A stretch of DNA of 64,000 nucleotides from JAXLWB01 sp046328715. GTDB lineage: Bacteria > Chloroflexota > Anaerolineae > Caldilineales > Caldilineaceae. The DNA is taken from the NCBI GenBank assembly GCA_046328715.1, contig JAXLWB010000001.1:408089-472088 (forward strand). The letters are read 5' to 3'. Every line of letters starts with the position of its first letter. The first letter of the stretch is position 1. Under the pieces are notes generated by a model. That model saw only the letters and a list, made by a program, of their open reading frames with translations. It was not told the origin of the DNA and did no database searches. The position numbers and the translations under genes are program-made. Positions 51,175 through 59,967 of this stretch are shown piece after piece.

Positions 51175-51518
51175 ACATACGCGAAGATAGATTACCCCCT
51201 GTCCATCCTGGAGAGGTGTTGTTCGAAGATTTCATGAAGCCACTTGGACTGAGCCAATATCGGCTGGCTCAAGACATTGGTGTACCTGCACTGCGTATCA
51301 GTCAGATTGTCCATGGCAAACGGGCTATTACTGCTGATACTGCGTTGCGTCTAGCTCGCTATTTTGGGACAAGCGCAAATGTTTGGATGCGTTTACAAGC
51401 TCGCTACGATCTAGAGTGCGCAGAAATTGACTTGGCAGAACGAATTCAAAGAGAGGTCAAAGTAGGAAGTTGGCCATCTACTGCTGGAATTGCTCAGTTT
51501 TCCTCAGGTATCGGATAA
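51171..51518 (+). CDS. higA: HigA-type antitoxin
   Basis: This 115-aa helix-turn-helix antitoxin starts with the typical L-P-P-V-H-P-G-E-V-L near residues 7-16, followed by L-A-Q-D-I-G-V-P-A-L-R-I-S-Q-I-V-H-G-K-R-A-I-T near 33-55, the XRE-type DNA-binding region. Residues N-V-W-M-R-L-Q near 75 complete the HigA pattern. It neutralises the upstream toxin and probably represses the promoter at 50846. A hairpin follows at 51520. Confidence 0.94.
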   Translation: MNIREDRLPPVHPGEVLFEDFMKPLGLSQYRLAQDIGVPALRISQIVHGKRAITADTALRLARYFGTSANVWMRLQARYDLECAEIDLAERIQREVKVGSWPSTAGIAQFSSGIG

Positions 51519-51519
51519 G

Positions 51520-51561
51520 GCATGACCTGCATCTAGTTTGCAGTCTAAATGCAGGTCATGC
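51520..51561. terminator. Bidirectional terminator after higBA
   Basis: GCATGACCTGCAT (51520-51532) pairs perfectly with ATGCAGGTCATGC (51549-51561). It sits between the convergent higA and secreted-protein genes. Confidence 0.65.
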
Positions 51562-51571
51562 GTGTTGCGCT

Positions 51572-54076
51572 TTATCGTGTAACCACAGGCAAATAAATCT
51601 TCTCTCCTAGATCCCCAGGTACATCCACCGCACCACCGCCGGACCAGGCTGGTCTTGTTCCCATGACATCGAGTGCCCGCAATCCTGCGCCGTCGGCACG
51701 CACGATGAAGAGTCTCAGATCCTCCAATTGCCCCGGATCGATATCACGCTGGAAGATGATCCAGTTGCCATCGGTCGACCAGGTGGGCGAACGAGAGAGA
51801 ATGCCTGTAGCCCCGCGGGTGAGTTGCACATAGTTACGCAGATGGCCGCTTTCATCCACTTCCGCTTTCCAGATTTCATACTGGCCACTGAACGGTGCGG
51901 CAAAGACGAGTCGATTGTCGGCACGCGCCGGGGCAAAGTCGGAGTCACGGATGTCGATTCCCGTCAGGACAGTTTTCGTGTTGTTGGCAAGGTTGACGAT
52001 ATAGAGATCGCCTGGAGTAGATGAGCCGACAGCGACCGTGTTGCAAAAGCCAGTGTATCGATAGACCATCCATTGCGGATAAGAGGAGATGGCAATCTCA
52101 CTTGAATAGTTGTACTCATCTTTGAAGCGCTGTTGCCCCGAAACAAAGTAATAGGGCTCCGAAACGTAACAAAAGGTGACCGGGCCAATCGAGGCAAAGC
52201 CCCGCCCAATGATCGTAGCCAGGTACTTTTCATTGTTGCTTGGAGTGGTTGGGTCATAGTTGGAAAGATCGTAGTCGTCGAATAGACCCTTGGCGCTGTA
52301 GACTGGCTGTACCGTGCCACCGCTTTGCGGCTGTACAAAGATGCTCTCATTCGCCTCGTAGTAAAGCGATTGCCCATCGACGGCAAAGCGGGGACGATGA
52401 CCTTCGGCCAACACTCGTTCCACGCCAAAGTTGGCAAAGTCGCGCAGCCGAATCTGGTTGTTGCTCTCATAGGCAATCGTGCCACTCTGTGGTAAGTCGC
52501 TCTTGAGGGTTGCTGTTGCACTGGCGGCGTTCGATGCAGGCCCCGTGTTGGCAGTGCCATCCACAGCGACGACCCTATAAAAGTAAGGAGTCGCATCCAA
52601 TTCGACATCGCGGTAGGAGGTTGCCGTGACCAAGCGCGGCGAGATCTCGCTAAAAGTTCCATCTGCGCTGGCGCTGCGATAAACCCGATAGCCTTGAATG
52701 CCGGTGACATCGCTCGATGCACCCCAAGTGAGCAGGTTCGAGCGGTCGCCACCAGTGGCCTTGAGGTTGGCTGGAGCGGTCGGTGGAATGCTATCGAGTT
52801 GGAGCGGCTGGCCAAAGATGGCCGAAGTCGAGTTGCGGTCATCACCCCAGATCAATTGGGCAACTGTATTGATGCCGCTGCCTGCAACGGCTAGGGCAAC
52901 GTTCCATTGTTGCGCTGCCGATGGGTACTTGCCAGTGCCGTCTTCGATTGGCAGCGTAGCCCAATTTTGTCCCTGGTCGATTGAAGTGGAAAGGTAGAGA
53001 TTCGAGACACTAAAGCCAACCTTGTCAATCCAGGCCACAAGCAGTTGACCATTGTCATCGACTTGCAGATCATGGCTGGTCACTTCATCGGAATTGGTCA
53101 ATTGGGTCGCATTGATCGGCGTGCTCCAACTGCCGCCCTGGTTGCTCGATACACGCAGCATCACATTTTTGCGACTATCGGAATTGACCACGTAGCTGGC
53201 GTAGAGTTTGCCATCCGCACCCAGTGCCAGATGCGGGTTCAATCCATCAGCTTCGCTGATCGGAAAGTTCGCACCAAAAGTTTTGCCGCCATCGCTAGAA
53301 CAAGCTCCGTGAATCGTATAGCGCTGTCGCTGATCCTCCCAGGCGGCGCAGATCAACCCATTCCTGGCGACCAGACTTTTCAGTGGAACCGCATTGTCCT
53401 GGGTGCCTTCTCCCAACTTGCCAGAACGAGGCTGGTCGTTGATCGTGGTCTCGCTCAGCTTTTGCAATTGGGCATTGAAGACATGGAGGTAGATGTCATA
53501 GCCGATGCTGCTGTTGTTTTCCCAATATTCATTGTAGAGCAATAGCAGATTGCTCGTGCTTTCATCGACTGCCAACGCTGGCCGCCAGCGATCTTCTGCA
53601 CCGGGAAAGCCATCGACCACCGTTTTGATGGTGAAGGTTTTGCCATCGTCGGTTGATTTGGCGATGCGCAGTTCGTTGGTTTGGTTGGAGCCGGGCATGT
53701 AGAAGAGATACCAAACGATCCAAATTGTGCCGTCGGCTGCCACCGCAATTTGCGGATGGTCGCACCAATCGTCGTACTCTAGATCGTTGACTCGCACATT
53801 ACTGCCCCAACTCTTGCCTCCATCGTTCGATTTGGCGAAGTAGACGCTTTGAAATGCGCCAGAGGTGTCTTCATCCCGGCTGTCGCCCCAAACCGCATAG
53901 ACCTGGTTGCCCCGCACCACGATATCGGGCGTCTCGACTCGGGCCCCATTCAGCCCCGCATCGGTGATTGTGACATTGCCGCCTACGGGAATTGCTCCGG
54001 CGTAGAGAGGCAACGCATTCAAGAGGGGTGGGAAAAGCAGGACGAAGAGAATTGCCCATTGCAGCGTACGACGCAT
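51572..54076 (-). CDS. Large secreted protein: sialidase-like and TolB-like propellers with FN3
   Basis: This 834-aa protein has a signal peptide near residues 5-28 (ATG at 54076 after AAAGGAAC). Residues about 35-440 carry repeated S-x-D-x-G-x-x-W/F boxes (for example S-N-D-G-G-K-S-W, S-T-D-D-G-K-T-F, S-S-D-G-G-K-T-F) as in BNR/sialidase-fold propellers. A fibronectin type III-like domain spans about 437-530 (T-A-P-A-N-L-K-A-T), and a TolB/PD40-like region follows. The protein ends K-I-Y-L-P-V-V-T-R. No catalytic sialidase residues are evident to me, so binding or structural use is as likely as enzymatic. Confidence 0.85.
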   Translation of the reverse strand: MRRTLQWAILFVLLFPPLLNALPLYAGAIPVGGNVTITDAGLNGARVETPDIVVRGNQVYAVWGDSRDEDTSGAFQSVYFAKSNDGGKSWGSNVRVNDLEYDDWCDHPQIAVAADGTIWIVWYLFYMPGSNQTNELRIAKSTDDGKTFTIKTVVDGFPGAEDRWRPALAVDESTSNLLLLYNEYWENNSSIGYDIYLHVFNAQLQKLSETTINDQPRSGKLGEGTQDNAVPLKSLVARNGLICAAWEDQRQRYTIHGACSSDGGKTFGANFPISEADGLNPHLALGADGKLYASYVVNSDSRKNVMLRVSSNQGGSWSTPINATQLTNSDEVTSHDLQVDDNGQLLVAWIDKVGFSVSNLYLSTSIDQGQNWATLPIEDGTGKYPSAAQQWNVALAVAGSGINTVAQLIWGDDRNSTSAIFGQPLQLDSIPPTAPANLKATGGDRSNLLTWGASSDVTGIQGYRVYRSASADGTFSEISPRLVTATSYRDVELDATPYFYRVVAVDGTANTGPASNAASATATLKSDLPQSGTIAYESNNQIRLRDFANFGVERVLAEGHRPRFAVDGQSLYYEANESIFVQPQSGGTVQPVYSAKGLFDDYDLSNYDPTTPSNNEKYLATIIGRGFASIGPVTFCYVSEPYYFVSGQQRFKDEYNYSSEIAISSYPQWMVYRYTGFCNTVAVGSSTPGDLYIVNLANNTKTVLTGIDIRDSDFAPARADNRLVFAAPFSGQYEIWKAEVDESGHLRNYVQLTRGATGILSRSPTWSTDGNWIIFQRDIDPGQLEDLRLFIVRADGAGLRALDVMGTRPAWSGGGAVDVPGDLGEKIYLPVVTR

Positions 54077-54257
54077 CGTTTGTTCCTTTCTACCTGAATG
54101 AATGTTGAGTCCTGGATAAGAACGAATGCTATGCCAAAGTTGGCATTCTGCGAGCAAAATACCCCAAGCTACTCAAAATCCAGAAATAGTAAGGAGCGAA
54201 AGAAGCAATATTTAATGGAAAAGGCGAGAGGAAAATAGATTTACTATGAATTTTCCC

Positions 54258-54325
54258 TGTTTCTTCTGTCCGTGTTTAGGCGTTACGTCGGAAGAACTGC
54301 TTAAGCACGGACGGAAGAAACACGG
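54258..54325. other. Imperfect hairpin between divergent/convergent genes
   Basis: CTGTTTCTTCTGTCCGTG pairs with CACGGACGGAAGAAACACGG with one or two mismatches. It lies between the secreted-protein gene start and the end of the FAD oxidoreductase gene, both on -, and may terminate the latter. Confidence 0.5.
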
Positions 54326-54371
54326 AGACTGTAAATAGGTTTGAAACGTTTAAAGGAGCTTTTACGAGTGT

Positions 54372-55385
54372 TCAACTGTGGGATGAGAGCAAAGTGTTTC
54401 CAATCGCCATACCGGAGAGTGCGGCACCTTCCACACGCGGTCCACCAAAGGCATCGCCGCCAAAGAAGAGTGGTGGCAGATCGCTTGCCTGGAGGTAGGG
54501 ATCGGGATGGGTGACTGTCGGAATCGAGTAGCGCCAACGTTTGATCTGGGTTTCAAAGATCTCCGAGTTGGGGGTGAGAAAGGGCAGAAGCTCTTCGAGA
54601 AAGGTCAGGCTTACCTCATCGTCGGGTTGATCGTAGTGGGCGCGGCTAAATTCGCCATTGGCGTGCATAGTAATCAGCGTGGCACCGGGCGAAATCCCCT
54701 TGCGTTTGTTATCGGCAATCCACGAAATCGTCGCTCCGGGACGCTGCAACGCCCCCGGCTCGGGCAGATAGACTTCGCCGTTGACCCAAAAGAGCGCACA
54801 CAGGCAGGGATCATAGCGGATCGCATCGAGCACCATGCGGTCTCGTTTGAGCAAATCGACTTTTCCAGCATCCAGCAGCGCCAATGTCTGCGGTACAGGC
54901 GTGGTAATCACCAAGGCAGAGCAGAGATAACTTCCCTGGCCTTCGGTCGTAACCCGCCAGCTTTGTCCATCCTGTGCAACCTGGCTAGCCCGAATGCCGG
55001 TGTGAATTTTGACCGTTGCAGGAAGTAAGGCCGCCAACTCTTTGGCGAGATTGTTCATACCGCCGCGCACGGCAAAGCGTGGATGACCATCATTCGGTGT
55101 CTGCGCCAAACTGCCGTCGCTCCAGCCGTAGGACCAGGAGTAGACCAGCCCGCTGGTTTGCCATTGCGCAACCCAGTGCTGAAATTGGGCTGTGCGCACA
55201 GTGAAGAATTGCGCTCCGTGATCCGCCCGCCCCGTGCCAATCCGCCGGGTTGCCAGCCGCCCGCCAACGCTATTGCCTTTATCGATGAGTATGACTTGTT
55301 TGTTGCTGCCAGCCAGGGTTTGCGCCGCCATCAGCCCGCTCAACCCTGCGCCGATGATCAAAATATCACAGGTAATCTCGTTCAT
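54372..55385 (-). CDS. FAD-dependent oxidoreductase, renalase/amine-oxidase-like
   Basis: This 337-aa flavoprotein has a dinucleotide fold G-A-G-L-S-G-L near residues 12-18, V-G-G-R-L-A-T-R-R near 40-48, D-H-G-A-Q-F-F-T near 55-62 and the C-terminal FAD segment F-F-G-G-D-A-F-G-G-P-R-V-E-G-A near 307-321. This combination is typical of the small renalase/MnmC-like amine oxidase group (NAD(P)H or amine oxidising). No signal peptide. It is followed on the same strand, upstream in transcription, by a secreted protein gene 15 nt away. Confidence 0.87.
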   Translation of the reverse strand: MNEITCDILIIGAGLSGLMAAQTLAGSNKQVILIDKGNSVGGRLATRRIGTGRADHGAQFFTVRTAQFQHWVAQWQTSGLVYSWSYGWSDGSLAQTPNDGHPRFAVRGGMNNLAKELAALLPATVKIHTGIRASQVAQDGQSWRVTTEGQGSYLCSALVITTPVPQTLALLDAGKVDLLKRDRMVLDAIRYDPCLCALFWVNGEVYLPEPGALQRPGATISWIADNKRKGISPGATLITMHANGEFSRAHYDQPDDEVSLTFLEELLPFLTPNSEIFETQIKRWRYSIPTVTHPDPYLQASDLPPLFFGGDAFGGPRVEGAALSGMAIGNTLLSSHS

Positions 55386-55400
55386 AGAATAAAAGATGGC

Positions 55401-56078
55401 TCAATCGCCACAAGAATGATCGGTTACTGACCCACGTGGTTTGAAGATTTCGGTTGGTTCTGGTGTAGGTAACGCACTCCAGTAGGTCAGGAACTTTGTA
55501 AAATAGTTACGATCCCCACCAAATACCTCGCGTTTGCCTGGTGAAAAGGTGTAGCGCCCGATCTGACCGCTCTCGCTCCAAATCGCTACAATGTAGTGTC
55601 CGTCGTTGGGCAGCGTGATGGTGGCTTCTTGGCGTTCGTAATAGTTGCGGCCGCCAAAGGGTTCAAAAAAGATGCTGGGTTTCCCTGGTGTAGCTCGTAA
55701 CAGGATGGCACCATTATCGACTGGCTGGACCACGGGTTTGGGTACTCGGATCGGATCCAATCCAGCTCCCATCAAGGCCAAGGTCGGGGTAAAGGCTTCT
55801 TGCCCCTCAATCGTAGGGATGACCATACGTAGGTAGACCTGTTGCCCCGCTTTGCCAGCAAAGACAAAGTAATCAACGTCGCCCGCCGAGTCGAGCGATC
55901 CATAAAAAGCAAGCGAGATAGAGATGTCATCGATCTGGTAGGGAGCGTCAGCGGTCAACTCTTGATCTTCAAAGTAAGGTTGGTGGGCGGCGGCGGGGGA
56001 CGTCGCCAGCAAAGACAAAAGTACACTTAGAATAGCTGAGTATACCCAATTCCGAGTGTACCATGGCTTTTTACCCAT
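55401..56078 (-). CDS. Exported protein of unknown function
   Basis: This 225-aa protein has a clear signal peptide (hydrophobic core about residues 12-28, cleavage after A-A-A near residue 31). The mature part resembles a jelly-roll/pre-peptidase C-terminal-like domain, with D-V-D-Y-F-V-F-A-G-K-A-G near residues 67-78 and a G-H-Y-I-V-A-I-W segment. One cysteine near the end (H-S-C-G-D). AAGGTG precedes the ATG. It runs into the FAD oxidoreductase gene on the same strand and may be co-transcribed. Function unknown. Confidence 0.75.
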   Translation of the reverse strand: MGKKPWYTRNWVYSAILSVLLSLLATSPAAAHQPYFEDQELTADAPYQIDDISISLAFYGSLDSAGDVDYFVFAGKAGQQVYLRMVIPTIEGQEAFTPTLALMGAGLDPIRVPKPVVQPVDNGAILLRATPGKPSIFFEPFGGRNYYERQEATITLPNDGHYIVAIWSESGQIGRYTFSPGKREVFGGDRNYFTKFLTYWSALPTPEPTEIFKPRGSVTDHSCGD

Positions 56079-56088
56079 CGTTTCACCT

Positions 56089-56201
56089 TATAGACCAAAC
56101 AAATAGATATGGCAGTAGGTGCGGTTTGTAATCGCACGATCTTCGCTATGCAGTTACGAACCGCACCTACCGTTTGTGCAAAGTTCATCTGCTTTGTCTG
56201 T
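56089..56201. repeat. MITE-like repeat, diverged copy
   Basis: Ends ATAGACCAAACAAATAGAT and ATCTGCTTTGTCTGT and the inner pair GTAGGTGCGGTTTG/CGAACCGCACCTAC form a long hairpin. The ATAGAC and GCTTTGTCT ends match the repeats at 11685 and 18256 but the interior differs. Confidence 0.6.
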
Positions 56202-56217
56202 TCGATCCAGATTTAAA

Positions 56218-56988
56218 TCAATGTACTGTCCACCCACCATCAATTAGATAGCCAGCACCCGTAATGAACGAACTGGCATCACTGGCCAGGAAGACGACGA
56301 TCCCGCCGATCTCTTCGATGTCGCCCCAACGGCCCAGTGGCACTTTGGCGATAAATGCCTTGTACATCTCGGGGTCATTGAGCAAGGTTTGGTTCATCTC
56401 TGTGCCAAAGGGTCCAGGCATGATGGCGTTGACAGTGATATTGTAGGGTGCCCATTCCAGTGCCAGAGTGCGGGTCAGTTGCAATACTGCGCCTTTGCTG
56501 GTGGCGTAGGGTGTGCGATTGGGCATAGTCACGGTCGAAAGGGTGGAACCCACGTTGATCACCCGTCCCGAGCCGCGCTCCTTGAAGTGTTTGGCAAAGG
56601 CACGACAGATCAGCCAGGGGCCAGTGACGTTGATCTCCTGCACTTCTTTGAATTGGTCAAGCGTCAGTTCGTCAATCGGCCCCCGAATGTTGATGCCAGC
56701 ATTGTTGACCAGAATATTCACCTGCCCAAAGTCGGCTAACGTTCCGTGTGCTAAAGCTTCGACCTGGGGCGGGGACGCAACATCGCAACCGTAACCCCGG
56801 CATACCTGCCCCGTAGAGGATTGAATTGCTTCAGCAGCAGCTTGTGCTTCCTCTGGCTTGCGGCTGACGACCGCCACACTGGCCCCTGCTTCGGCCAAGG
56901 CTTGGGCCATTTGTCGCCCCAAGCCACGATTGCCACCCGTGACCAAAGCGACTTTGCCATCCAGGCGAAATTTATCGAGAATCGACAT
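56218..56988 (-). CDS. Short-chain dehydrogenase/reductase
   Basis: This 256-aa classical SDR has the cofactor motif T-G-G-N-R-G-L-G near residues 17-24, N-N-A-G near 93, catalytic serine in V-G-S-T-L near 146 and Y-x-x-x-K as Y-A-T-S-K near 159. R-K after the second strand suggests NADP(H). It resembles gluconate 5-dehydrogenase/3-oxoacyl-ACP reductase-type enzymes; substrate not determinable. AAAGGAAC precedes the ATG. It ends the - strand run after an alpha/beta-hydrolase and the CrtI gene. Confidence 0.92.
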   Translation of the reverse strand: MSILDKFRLDGKVALVTGGNRGLGRQMAQALAEAGASVAVVSRKPEEAQAAAEAIQSSTGQVCRGYGCDVASPPQVEALAHGTLADFGQVNILVNNAGINIRGPIDELTLDQFKEVQEINVTGPWLICRAFAKHFKERGSGRVINVGSTLSTVTMPNRTPYATSKGAVLQLTRTLALEWAPYNITVNAIMPGPFGTEMNQTLLNDPEMYKAFIAKVPLGRWGDIEEIGGIVVFLASDASSFITGAGYLIDGGWTVH

Positions 56989-57083
56989 GATTGTTCCTTT
57001 GTGTGAAAGAGTGCGGGATGGAGCATGCAGGCTACAAGTAGCAACTCTGTAACTTTGCCACCTGCCACCTGCAACTTTGCTAC

Positions 57084-57881
57084 TTATTGCTGCACATTTT
57101 GCAACAGGGCGAGCGTTGCTGCAACTGTCTGTGTCTGTTGTTCAGCACGAGAGATGGCGGCGGGGTTGTCGCCGCTCTGAGGGCCATACCAGCCAAACTG
57201 ACCGTGGTTGCCCCCTTCGATCGCCACGAAGTTTGTTTGTTTGGGCAGATTCGCTTTTGATGCCTCAATGTCACTCACGCTGGTCAAACCATCATTTGTG
57301 CCATAAATCGAGGTGACCTGTAACTGATCGCGGTCTGCCAGTGAGTTGCTGGCCATTGGATACGATGCCCAAAAGACCAATCCTTGGATCTGCTCGGGAT
57401 GGTTGTAGGCATAACTGGCGGCCATGACCCCGCCTAGCGAATGTCCACCGATTACCCAATGTTGGATTTCGGGATGCGCTGCAATCACATCATCGGCCCG
57501 ATCAGGTGAAAAGAAGGCCAGATTGAAGCGCATCGGCACGATCACGGCATAGTAGCCCGCTTGTGCGATTTGGTGCAACATCGGAGAGTAGGCCCGTGCA
57601 TCTACCCGACCACCGGGATAGAAGATAAACCCGGTGGTCGGCTGTTGCCCTGTAGGCACAAACTCAATCCAGCGTTGGCTGTCAATGGTTACGTTGTTGT
57701 CATTTTGCAACGCTGCCACTGCCTCGGGCATGGGGGAGGGTGGAAACTCGGCCCAGGCAACTCCGCCGGCAAAAGCTAACAAGAGAACGACAAGAAGAAT
57801 GCCTGCAATTTGGAGAAGGCGGAAGCGCCATGTGCGTCGTCCTTCTGGTTTTGAACGTGGTTTTGTAAGTGCTGTACTCAT
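57084..57881 (-). CDS. Membrane-anchored alpha/beta-hydrolase
   Basis: This is a 265-aa hydrolase with an N-terminal transmembrane anchor near residues 23-45. F-I-F-Y-P-G-G-R-V-D near 86, nucleophile G-H-S-L-G-G near 147, a D in Y-G-T-N-D-G near 199 and histidine in E-G-G-N-H-G-Q-F near 226 complete the triad, matching the abhydrolase_5/dienelactone-like group. The ATG at 57881 follows AGGAG at 6 nt. It starts 9 nt after the CrtI gene ends, so it probably shares that transcript; an ester substrate in the envelope is possible. Confidence 0.87.
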   Translation of the reverse strand: MSTALTKPRSKPEGRRTWRFRLLQIAGILLVVLLLAFAGGVAWAEFPPSPMPEAVAALQNDNNVTIDSQRWIEFVPTGQQPTTGFIFYPGGRVDARAYSPMLHQIAQAGYYAVIVPMRFNLAFFSPDRADDVIAAHPEIQHWVIGGHSLGGVMAASYAYNHPEQIQGLVFWASYPMASNSLADRDQLQVTSIYGTNDGLTSVSDIEASKANLPKQTNFVAIEGGNHGQFGWYGPQSGDNPAAISRAEQQTQTVAATLALLQNVQQ

Positions 57882-57890
57882 CAATTACTC

Positions 57891-59366
57891 CTATAAATCC
57901 TCCATCACCATCTCTGCCACCGTCTTGCCAGAAAGTGTCACCATCGGCACACCGCCACCAGGATGGGTCGTCCCGCCGACAAAGTAAAGCCCTTTGAGAT
58001 CCGAACAGCGATTGTGAGGCCGTCGAAAGGCGTTCATGGCATTGTTAGACGAGATGCCATAGAGCGCGCCACGCCAAGCTCCGCTCAACCGGGCAATGTC
58101 AGGGGGTGTTAATTGAACTTCGCTGCGGATGTGATTGTGCAATTGGATGCCAAAACGTTCTAGGGTATTGAATACAATTTCTCGATAGCTTTGCCCCTTT
58201 TTTTGCCAATCGAAGCTGGAACCAGTCGCCGGTGCATTGACCAATACAAACCAGTTTTCACAATTGGGAGGGGCATGGGACGGATCGCTTTTACTCGTGA
58301 TTGCCACGTAAACGGTGGGCTCCTGCGGGGGAATGCCGCGCTTGAAGATGTCGTCAAACTCGCGGCGATATTCTTTGCAGAAGAAGATGTTGTGGTGTGC
58401 CAGTTGTGGATGGATGCCCTCGACGCCGAGCAAGAGCGCATAGCCCGAACAGGAGGTGTCGCTGGCGGCCAGCTTCTGTCGCTGTTGGACAACCTGGGGC
58501 AGATCAGGCAGTAGTTTGTGGTAGGTGGTTGTGACATCCAGATTAGAGATCACTGCCCGGGCTTTGATGGATGTCCCGTCAGCCAATTGGACACCGATCG
58601 CCCGTCCATTTTGCACCTGGATCTGTTGAACTGCACTTGCGCTGCGTATCTCGACACCTAGCTCCAGGGCCAATTTTTGCATGGCCTGCGCAATCTGGTA
58701 GATGCCACCTTGCGGATACCAGACACCGCCATTCAACTCCACATCGGCAATGACGCTGAGTGTGGCTGGGGCAAGAAAGGGACTTGCACCGACGTAGGTA
58801 GCAAAACGTCCTAGAAGTTGACGCAACTGCGGCGAACGCACCCGTTTGTTGATCGCCTGCTCCATCGTCAGCCAGGGATCGATCTTGAGCAGATCCAGCA
58901 GTGGTAATTGGGTGATACGACTAAAGGTGGGCGGTTGACCATAGATAAAGGCTGGACCCGTGATGCGATGCAACTGAGCGGCGTAGGCCAGAAAATCCTG
59001 ATAGCCTTTCCGATCTTCCTGAGCAAATTGAGCCACCCGCTCCGCCATCAGCGCCACATCGCTGGTAGCGTCAAGCGTGGTTCCATCGGCGTAGAAGTAG
59101 CGCGTCAACGGGTCTACCGGCAGCAGGGTGAGGTATGCCTCAAGCTTTTTACCTGCACTTGTAAACAGTTCTTCGAAAACATGGCGCATCGTAATGACCG
59201 AAGGCCCCGTATCCCAGCGAAAGCCATCCTGGCGAACTTCGCTCATCTTGCCGCCTACGGCCGGGTTCTGCTCTAATATGAGCACGCGCTGCCCAACTGC
59301 TGCCAAGCGAATGGCGGCACTTAACCCGCCAATCCCTGCGCCGATGATTACAAGTGGCTCATTCAT
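57891..59366 (-). CDS. CrtI-type carotenoid desaturase/oxidase
   Basis: This 491-aa FAD enzyme of the phytoene desaturase family has V-I-I-G-A-G-I-G-G-L-S-A near residues 6-17, G-G-K-M near 38, D-T-G-P-S-V near 51 and the C-terminal G-T-T-H-P-G-G-G-V-P near 466, the bacterial CrtI signature. It could be phytoene desaturase or a CrtD/CrtN-like desaturase; motifs do not decide. Its ATG is one base after the PlsY stop (TAGCATG). With CruF and lycopene cyclase nearby it belongs to a carotenoid pathway. Confidence 0.9.
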   Translation of the reverse strand: MNEPLVIIGAGIGGLSAAIRLAAVGQRVLILEQNPAVGGKMSEVRQDGFRWDTGPSVITMRHVFEELFTSAGKKLEAYLTLLPVDPLTRYFYADGTTLDATSDVALMAERVAQFAQEDRKGYQDFLAYAAQLHRITGPAFIYGQPPTFSRITQLPLLDLLKIDPWLTMEQAINKRVRSPQLRQLLGRFATYVGASPFLAPATLSVIADVELNGGVWYPQGGIYQIAQAMQKLALELGVEIRSASAVQQIQVQNGRAIGVQLADGTSIKARAVISNLDVTTTYHKLLPDLPQVVQQRQKLAASDTSCSGYALLLGVEGIHPQLAHHNIFFCKEYRREFDDIFKRGIPPQEPTVYVAITSKSDPSHAPPNCENWFVLVNAPATGSSFDWQKKGQSYREIVFNTLERFGIQLHNHIRSEVQLTPPDIARLSGAWRGALYGISSNNAMNAFRRPHNRCSDLKGLYFVGGTTHPGGGVPMVTLSGKTVAEMVMEDL

Positions 59367-59367
59367 G

Positions 59368-59967
59368 CTAGCTTACCACGCCTAGATCTCTACGATGTTT
59401 CCAGCTGAGAATCAATAAAGCACCCAACCCAATCATGGCGATTTCGAACGGGGTAGGCCGTGCCTGGAGCCCATTCCACGAAGTCGGTGTGAGCAGCAGC
59501 CAACCGAGCATCCCAAGCTGCGAGATCATCACCACCCAACCGTTTGCTGGTAGTACAAGCACGAGTAGACCCATCAGCACGCCACCAATCGTTGGACCTT
59601 CCCATACCGTCAACCCCATCCAGATACCGCCCGTCACTGCGACCGCTTTGCCACCTTTGAAGCCGAGAAATGGCGAAAATGCGTGCCCCAAAATTGGCAT
59701 CAGTGCAGCCAAGATTAAGGGCCAGCCGGTAAAGCCCAATTGAAAATGTGCAATCCCGACTGGAAGGGCGCCTTTCAGCATATCGAGTAACAGCGCCAGT
59801 GCCGCGCTCACTTTGCCGCCAGCACGCAGCACGTTGGTTGCACCTGGATTGGCGTCACCATATTGGCGAATATTCTTGCCCAGTACAAGCTTCCCGATCC
59901 ATATCGAAAAGGGTAGGGATCCACAGAAAAAACCGAGAAGCATCCAGAAAAGTGGGAAAAGCGTCAT
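59368..59967 (-). CDS. plsY: Glycerol-3-phosphate acyltransferase PlsY
   Basis: This 199-aa membrane enzyme acylates glycerol-3-phosphate with acyl-phosphate. The family motifs are present: C-G-S-L-P-F-S near residue 15, D-A-N-P-G-A-T-N-V-L-R-A-G-G near 38-51 and G-H-A-F-S-P-F-L-G-F-K-G-G-K near 93-106, with about five hydrophobic segments. It is immediately followed by the CrtI gene, so phospholipid and carotenoid synthesis share a transcript. Confidence 0.93.
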   Translation of the reverse strand: MTLFPLFWMLLGFFCGSLPFSIWIGKLVLGKNIRQYGDANPGATNVLRAGGKVSAALALLLDMLKGALPVGIAHFQLGFTGWPLILAALMPILGHAFSPFLGFKGGKAVAVTGGIWMGLTVWEGPTIGGVLMGLLVLVLPANGWVVMISQLGMLGWLLLTPTSWNGLQARPTPFEIAMIGLGALLILSWKHRRDLGVVS

